Shown: positions 5,438-9,936 of the stretch, in pieces
Layout: the number at the start of each line of letters is the position of its first letter
How positions within the stretch are numbered: position 1 is the stretch's first letter
NCBI GenBank assembly: GCA_035352715.1
Contig: DAOPYE010000093.1
Location: 1 to 9,936, forward strand
DNA: 9,936 bases
Direction of reading: 5' to 3'
From: DAOPYE01 sp035352715
GTDB lineage: Bacteria > Acidobacteriota > Holophagae > Holophagales > Holophagaceae
The notes under the pieces: generated by a model
Told to the model about the DNA's origin: nothing
Databases searched by the model: none
Seen by the model: the letters and a program-made list of their open reading frames with translations, nothing else
Made by a program: the position numbers and the translations under genes

Positions 5438-6376
5438 TCAATAGACCCCGGGGAACGCTTGGTAGAGAACCGGAAGGGACTTGGACGCCATGTGGGCCCA
5501 GATCAACTGGCAGAACCAGTAGGCGTACCGGGTGCGCTCAAGCACCTGGATGCGCGCCTTCAGGCGCAGGCACTTGATGCCGGGATCTCGGATTTCGGGG
5601 TGATCGTATTCATGCCGCAGGTATTCGTCGGCCCGGGCGGCGATGCGGCTCGTCAGCTTCTCCCAGGGGTCCGCCAGCAGGTGCACGCGCGCTTCCGCCA
5701 TCTGCGCCGCCTCGCGGGTCACGCGGGATGTCCCCCGGTAGTCAACTCCTTCAACGGCGTAGAATCCGCCCCCGAACAGGCCTTCGAAGCGCAGTTCCTC
5801 CATGGGCAAGCGTTCGAGATCTTGCCCCGCGGCATAGATCTGGATCTTTCCGCCCTGGGCGGTCTTCCCGTGATCCGCGTAGCTCGGCGGGAAGCAGCGC
5901 AGCCCTGTGGAGATGGCCCACCCTGCCTGCGTGTCTTCGTGGTTCATGCCCAGCCCCACCAGATGGACCTGCCATTCGCTCCAGCGCTCGAATAGATCGC
6001 TTTCCAGCATCAGGTGTTCCGAATCGCGGATGAAGGTGGCCAGGTACTGGGCCTCGGGGGCCTGGGAGGGCTCTACCACCACCATGCGCGAGGCGAGGGG
6101 AAACGCCTCCAATCCCGCGGCCCGGTAGGTGGACTGAAGATCCTTTTCGAGTTCGCGCAGGGCCTCGTCGGTGCGCACCCGGATTCTCGGAAAGTCCCGC
6201 CGGGCTTCCTCCAAGGTGCGCGGCAGGGCGGGGATTTCATAGGCCTGGCCGTGAATCTGAACTTCTCCCGATGGACCAGAAACGGGTGCCTGCAATACCG
6301 GAGTTTGCCCAGCAGAAGGCGCCACCACCGGAGGCACGAGCAGAAGCGAGGCGATGAGGGGAAGCACGGCGATCAT
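5438..6376 (-). CDS. Exported protein of unknown function, 312 aa
   Basis: I do not recognise a family. The N-terminus (MIAVLPLIASLLLVPPVVAPSAG) is a hydrophobic signal-like segment without a clear basic n-region, so export is likely but the cleavage site is unsure. A Pro-rich linker follows (to about residue 50), and the rest is mixed alpha/beta. Visible points are a helical acidic/basic stretch DEALRELEKDLQ (about 69-80), a GMNHEDTQAGWAISTGLRCFPPSYADHGK segment near 143-171 and a Gly/aromatic stretch GLFGGGFYAVEGVDYRG near 200. The C-terminal half is Arg-rich and helical and ends ALYQ-like as VLYQAFPGVY. Three cysteines are present. There is no catalytic triad or metal motif I would defend. 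The ATG overlaps the stop of the DUF748 gene by 4 nt (ATGA, 6373-6376) with no obvious ribosome site, so expression looks coupled to DUF748. The linkage suggests an envelope role. Confidence 0.75.
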   Translation of the reverse strand: MIAVLPLIASLLLVPPVVAPSAGQTPVLQAPVSGPSGEVQIHGQAYEIPALPRTLEEARRDFPRIRVRTDEALRELEKDLQSTYRAAGLEAFPLASRMVVVEPSQAPEAQYLATFIRDSEHLMLESDLFERWSEWQVHLVGLGMNHEDTQAGWAISTGLRCFPPSYADHGKTAQGGKIQIYAAGQDLERLPMEELRFEGLFGGGFYAVEGVDYRGTSRVTREAAQMAEARVHLLADPWEKLTSRIAARADEYLRHEYDHPEIRDPGIKCLRLKARIQVLERTRYAYWFCQLIWAHMASKSLPVLYQAFPGVY

Positions 6377-9246
6377 TTCAGCGTGAAATAGACTTTGGCG
6401 CCGCCCGCCTTGGCGGCGTCGCCGCCGTTCACTTCGAAGATGCGGTCCGATTCCACCAGATCCTCCTGGCGCAGGGCCAGGATCGTCGCGCGATTGCGCG
6501 CATCGGCCAGGGCGCGCAGTTCGTCGGGATGCACGGTGAGGGTCCCCAGCAGGCGCTGCTCGACCTCGGCGATGGGCGGGGGCACGGGCTTGACGCCCTT
6601 GGGGGCTGGGAACGCGGCGTCGTAGGCCACGCGCAGCCAGCGTTCGCGCTCGTCGGCTGGAAGGACCGCCACGGATTCGCGTTTCTCGGCGCTGGCCTTG
6701 ATGCGGCGAAGCAGATCCTCCAGCTTGGCACGGCGCAGCGCAGCGCCATCCGAAGCCGCATCCACAGTGGATTCCACTTCCAGGCGCAGCTCGGGCCGCT
6801 CGTGGAGCGCCTTCGCGAGGGTGGCGAACTTCTTCTGTTCGCTGGCGTCCAGCGTCGCATGGCCCGCCGTGAAGGCTGCAGAGCTGAGATCCTCGCCGCT
6901 GCCAAACAGATGCGAGAGCAGCGTGAACGGCGAGGTGACGACCTTGCTCAAGGCGTTGAGCAGCGCCTTCCAGATCATGCGGCCGTAGTGGATATCGGGA
7001 TCATCCAGGCTGCCGTCCACGGGCACGTCCAGTTCGATGACGCCCTTGCGATCGCGCAGCAGGGCCAGGCCCAGCCTCACGGGCAGGTGCGTGGCGTCGG
7101 GACTATCCACCTTGTCGCCCAGGTAGAACTGGTTCAGCCGCACCTTGTCTTCCACCTGGAGCTTGCGGTCCTGGATGCGCAACCGCGCGTCCACATCCAG
7201 CTTGCCCTGGCGCACGGTGTAGCCCAGGAACTTGCCTGTATACGGTGTGAAATCCGTGAGATCCGCGCCGCTGATCTTCACGGTGACATCCGTGTCCTTG
7301 TCGTGGCGCAAGGGCATGGCCCGCCCCTGGATCAAGAGCGGCGCCAGCCCACCCGCCAGGCCTTTCAGATCCAGTGAAGCCTTGTCCGTGACCTCGGTGG
7401 AGAGCCCCCGGTTCACGCCGTTCAGATCCGAAAGCGTCAGCGCGGCGTTGGGCTCGACGCTGCGATCGATGAAGGTGAGGCGGCTGTTCTGGATCTTCAC
7501 CTGACCGATGCTGACGCGGAAGGCTTCATCCGGAGCCGCGCGCGGTGTCGCGGGCGCCATGGCGGCCACCGACGTCGCGGTTGGCTGCAGCTTCAAAGCG
7601 CGCTCCACATTGCTGCTGCCATCCTTGGAGATCACCAGCCGGTTTTCGGATTCGATCAGTTCTGCATTGGCCAGCGTCACGACCTTGGGATTCGTCTGCA
7701 GATCCAGCCCGGTCAGGCGCAGCGCGCGATAGCGCAGGAAGGGCTCCCGGCGGGCGCCATCCATGGCCTCGAAATTTGCAAGGCGCACATCGCCCTTGAA
7801 GGTGATGGCATCCGAGGAACGTCCTTCAAAAGCTGCCCGCAGGTGGCCCTTCAGGCTCAGCGAGCCACGGTTCACGCGGATATCCGTCGCGGGCTCCAGG
7901 TAGGCGTCCAAAACCGGCAGATCCAGCTCCGAGAGTTCGATGGCGAGATCCGCGGTCGGCTTCAGGGGCGCCACGCGGCCCTCGGCCTGAAGCCGACCGC
8001 CGCCATTGATACGCATTGCCAGCGTCAGATCCGACGAGGCCTTGGGATCCAGGCTGAAATCGCGCAGCGTCAGGCCCAGATCCAAAACTTGGAGCTTCAC
8101 GGGACGGGGCACCGCGCGATCCTCGAAAGAGGCGCTGAAACCGGATAACCCCAGCTCCTTGAGCGTCAGATGGAAGGGCTTCGCCTCCGCCTTCTTGGGC
8201 TGGGGCTTGGGCGTGAGCAGCTTGGCGAGATCGATCTCGCCATTCTTCAAGCGCGCCAGATCCACATGGCCATCCTTCAGGCGCAGGGATCCAATCTCGA
8301 CGGCATTCTCCAGCAGATCCGCCTGGATGGCGCGGGCCTCCAGCACCGGCAACACCACGGCATTTGCCCGGGCCTGGGGATCCGCCAGCGCGAGCTTCAG
8401 CAGATCCACCTCGCCATCCTGAAGCAGGATCGCGTGATGACCGGCGGTCCATTCGAAGCGGTAAGACGCGCGAACAGAAAGCTCGCCTTCGCGCAGATCG
8501 AAGGCCACCTGATCGCGCAGATAGGGCTGGTACTTGGGCAAGCGCAGATGCTCGATCGCGAACCGGCCCTCGGATTTCAGGGGATCGGCTGAGAATTGCC
8601 CTGTCCACGAGAAGGTCTCGCCAGATTCGGTGCGACCCGAGAAGGTGTACGGGCTGCGGCTATCCGGGGCCGTACAGAAATCCGCGAGCCTGATGGACAG
8701 CGGTCCCAGCGTGGTGGTGAACGGCTGGTCGAGGCTGCGATCCACCAGCGTGATCTCGGCCCCCTGGATGGCCAGCGCCCCAATGCGAATCTGGCGAGGT
8801 TCGCTGGCATCTACGTTTGTCTTGGGGGCCTGTGCGGGGAAGCGATCCAGGATGTCCGAGAAATTCATGCGCCCGCCCTTTCCCAGCACGACGCGGCCGT
8901 AGGGATGGGCGAGATGGATGGCCGAAAACGAGACCGTATGGGTGAAAGCGCTCGACAACTGCGCATTCACGTAGAGGCGATCCCATCCGAAAAAGGTCCC
9001 GCCATCGGGGTCCAGGATCTGAAAGCCATCGAGGGTGACCGAGAGCGCGAACGGATTGACGCGGACGCGCTGCAGAAGCACCTCGCGCCCCAGAAGCGCT
9101 CTCAGCCGTTTGGGCGCCTGCGCCTTGATCACGAGCGGCAGGACCAGGAAGCCCGTGACCGCGTACGAGGCGATTAGGGCCACCAAGATCAGCCAAAGCG
9201 TGCGCCCCCGGCGCAGGGAATTTCCAAGAAATGATCCGACGCTCAT
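6373..9246 (-). CDS. DUF748 / AsmA-like envelope protein
   Basis: The 957-aa product starts at the ATG at 9246. A basic N-terminus (SLRRGR) is followed by one transmembrane helix (about residues 16-40), which would anchor it in the inner membrane with the bulk in the periplasm. The region from about 45 to 750 is a long series of beta-rich repeats of the AsmA type, with recurring elements such as LRLKDGHVDLARLKNGEIDLAKLL and LTLKELGLSGFSASFEDRAVPRPVKL. The C-terminal hallmark of DUF748 follows: DVPVDGSLDDPDIHYGRMIWKAL, then SPFTLLSHLFG.GEDLS (about 740-790) and a helical tail resembling OmpA-like folds (about 800-957). AsmA-like proteins are thought to form hydrophobic channels moving phospholipids between membranes; transfer of that role to DUF748 is an inference. 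First gene of a four-gene operon. The AAGGAG at 9262-9267 is 15 nt from this ATG; a CTG at 9252 would be 9 nt away. Confidence 0.9.
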   Translation of the reverse strand: MSVGSFLGNSLRRGRTLWLILVALIASYAVTGFLVLPLVIKAQAPKRLRALLGREVLLQRVRVNPFALSVTLDGFQILDPDGGTFFGWDRLYVNAQLSSAFTHTVSFSAIHLAHPYGRVVLGKGGRMNFSDILDRFPAQAPKTNVDASEPRQIRIGALAIQGAEITLVDRSLDQPFTTTLGPLSIRLADFCTAPDSRSPYTFSGRTESGETFSWTGQFSADPLKSEGRFAIEHLRLPKYQPYLRDQVAFDLREGELSVRASYRFEWTAGHHAILLQDGEVDLLKLALADPQARANAVVLPVLEARAIQADLLENAVEIGSLRLKDGHVDLARLKNGEIDLAKLLTPKPQPKKAEAKPFHLTLKELGLSGFSASFEDRAVPRPVKLQVLDLGLTLRDFSLDPKASSDLTLAMRINGGGRLQAEGRVAPLKPTADLAIELSELDLPVLDAYLEPATDIRVNRGSLSLKGHLRAAFEGRSSDAITFKGDVRLANFEAMDGARREPFLRYRALRLTGLDLQTNPKVVTLANAELIESENRLVISKDGSSNVERALKLQPTATSVAAMAPATPRAAPDEAFRVSIGQVKIQNSRLTFIDRSVEPNAALTLSDLNGVNRGLSTEVTDKASLDLKGLAGGLAPLLIQGRAMPLRHDKDTDVTVKISGADLTDFTPYTGKFLGYTVRQGKLDVDARLRIQDRKLQVEDKVRLNQFYLGDKVDSPDATHLPVRLGLALLRDRKGVIELDVPVDGSLDDPDIHYGRMIWKALLNALSKVVTSPFTLLSHLFGSGEDLSSAAFTAGHATLDASEQKKFATLAKALHERPELRLEVESTVDAASDGAALRRAKLEDLLRRIKASAEKRESVAVLPADERERWLRVAYDAAFPAPKGVKPVPPPIAEVEQRLLGTLTVHPDELRALADARNRATILALRQEDLVESDRIFEVNGGDAAKAGGAKVYFTLK

Positions 9247-9327
9247 GAACAGAAACTAACACTCCTTTCGAAACGCGCATCACCGGATCTATCGCGACCA
9301 TGAATCCCGTGGTTCTGACGGGACCCA

Positions 9328-9355
9328 AATATGTTCGGAAACAAAACAAATACAA
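9328..9355 (-). promoter_or_regulatory. Candidate promoter of the DUF748 operon in an AT-rich divergent region
   Basis: In the 164-bp gap between the DUF748 and GH130 starts, the stretch about 9325-9368 is markedly AT-rich against a GC-rich background. On the minus strand TTGTAT (9350-9355) and CATATT (9328-9333) are spaced by 16 bases. The -35 is only a 3/6 match. Plus-strand signals for the GH130 gene (for example TACGAT at 9362) are equally weak. The region is very likely where both promoters lie; the exact elements are uncertain. Confidence 0.25.
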
Positions 9356-9410
9356 AGCCTTTACGATACGAAAGGACCGGCGATTTCCCCGCGATTCCCC
9401 TGGAGCACCC

Positions 9411-9936
9411 ATGAGCAAGCAGAGCCTCTATGCCGCGCGCCGCGCGGATGTCGAACGCGAGTACGCGGAGCTGATGGCGCGGCGCAACGAGCCGGTGCTA
9501 CCCGGCAACGGCATCTTCACGCGCTACAAGCATCCGATCCTGACCGGCGCCCATGTGCCTCCCACTTGGCGCTACGACTACAATCCGGCCACCAATCCAT
9601 TCTTCATGGAACGCCTGGGCATCAACGTGGCGTTCAACAGCGGCGCCATCAAGCTGGGCAACGAATATTGCCTCGTGGTGCGCACCGAGGGCTGGGATCG
9701 CAAGAGCTTCTTCGCCGTGGCGCGCAGCCAGGACGGCATCCACGGCTGGACTTTCGACGCCGAGCCCATCCTGACGCCCGAGACCTCGGAGCCGGATACG
9801 AACATCTACGACATGCGCCTGACGGCCCACGAGGATGGCTGGATCTACGGCGTGTTCTGCTCCGAGCGCAAGGATCCCGACGCGCCCAAGGGCGACACCT
9901 CCAGCGCCGTGGCGGCCGCGGCCATCGTGCGCACCA
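9411..9936 (+). CDS. GH130 glycoside phosphorylase, mannosylglucose-phosphorylase-like (N-terminal part)
   Basis: The gene runs off the right edge; 175 residues are visible. The ATG at 9411 has GGAG six bases upstream. GH130 enzymes cleave beta-mannosides with inorganic phosphate, releasing alpha-mannose 1-phosphate. Signature segments are GNGIFTRYKHPILTGAHVP, WRYDYNP, NPFFMERLGINVAFNSGAI (substrate-site region), RTEGWDRKSFFAVA and NIYDMRLTAHEDGWIYGVFC. The Asp of YDMRL (D134) lines up with the proposed general acid of the family. The combination DRKSFFAVA with YDMRLT.HEDG is typical of subfamily GH130_1 (4-O-beta-D-mannosyl-D-glucose phosphorylase) rather than the mannooligosaccharide phosphorylases of GH130_2, but the subfamily call rests on memory of the consensus. 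The enzyme is cytoplasmic (no signal peptide). It would usually sit in a mannan-use cluster with a mannobiose epimerase; the genes to the right are not visible. Confidence 0.92.
   Translation, partial: MSKQSLYAARRADVEREYAELMARRNEPVLPGNGIFTRYKHPILTGAHVPPTWRYDYNPATNPFFMERLGINVAFNSGAIKLGNEYCLVVRTEGWDRKSFFAVARSQDGIHGWTFDAEPILTPETSEPDTNIYDMRLTAHEDGWIYGVFCSERKDPDAPKGDTSSAVAAAAIVRT

Noticed and set aside
6529..7377. Plus-strand open frame of 282 codons inside the DUF748 gene
   Set aside because: It is antisense to a clear DUF748 coding region, lacks a ribosome site and has Gln/His/Arg-rich low-information sequence.
7826..8608. Minus-strand open frame of 260 codons in a second frame of the DUF748 gene
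   Set aside because: It is an out-of-frame shadow, strongly Arg/Gly/Ser-rich, with no independent start signal.
9264..9375. CCTTTCG and CGAAAGG inverted copies at the two ends of the DUF748-GH130 intergenic region
   Set aside because: Seven bases separated by almost 100 nt is within chance, and one copy is simply the DUF748 ribosome site.
1..9936. Mobile elements, CRISPR arrays, toxin-antitoxin or defence genes
   Set aside because: No transposase, integrase, repeat-spacer pattern, terminal inverted repeats or known defence domain was seen. tRNA-Val has no adjacent integrase or duplicated 3' end suggesting an attachment site.

Overview
This is a GC-rich bacterial chromosomal segment with ordinary coding density. 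It carries core genes (a tRNA-Val and elongation factor P), envelope genes and two genes cut by the window edges. Signal peptides, an outer-membrane beta-barrel protein and an AsmA-like DUF748 protein point to a Gram-negative (diderm) host. The EF-P subtype and the mix of families (GyrI-like protein, HTH_34 regulator, DUF748, GH130) would fit Acidobacteriota, perhaps the Holophagae/Geothrix group. That placement is an inference from protein style and was not tested by any search. I see no insertion sequence, integrase, phage gene, CRISPR array, rRNA or plasmid function.

Layout, left to right. (1) The 3' end of a plus-strand medium-chain acyl-CoA ligase (1-392) overlaps tail-to-tail with a minus-strand outer-membrane beta-barrel protein (376-1020). 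(2) A very strong bidirectional terminator hairpin (1132-1169) separates that gene from efp (1184-1750). Upstream of efp lie a hairpin (1784-1807) and tRNA-Val(CAC) (1813-1887), all read from the minus strand. (3) A compact minus-strand trio follows: a putatively secreted GyrI-like domain protein (2859-3419), a six-helix membrane protein (2251-2832) and an HTH_34-type winged-helix regulator (1955-2248). It has a candidate promoter/operator near 3481-3519. (4) A divergent plus-strand gamma-carbonic-anhydrase-family hexapeptide protein (3645-4172) overlaps tail-to-tail with the end of a long minus-strand operon.

(5) That operon (9246 down to 4159) holds a 957-aa DUF748/AsmA-like envelope protein, an unrecognised 312-aa exported protein, a small four-helix membrane protein and an ST7-like TPR protein. 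Two of its three junctions are 4-nt ATGA overlaps. (6) Divergent from it, a GH130 glycoside phosphorylase, most like mannosylglucose phosphorylase, starts at 9411 and runs off the right edge.

Most of the window is conventional. The two items I would look at first are the EF-P, which carries Asn at the position normally occupied by the modified Lys34, and the GyrI-like/membrane/HTH operon. The latter looks like a small sensing or stress-response unit in which a normally cytoplasmic ligand-binding fold appears to be exported.
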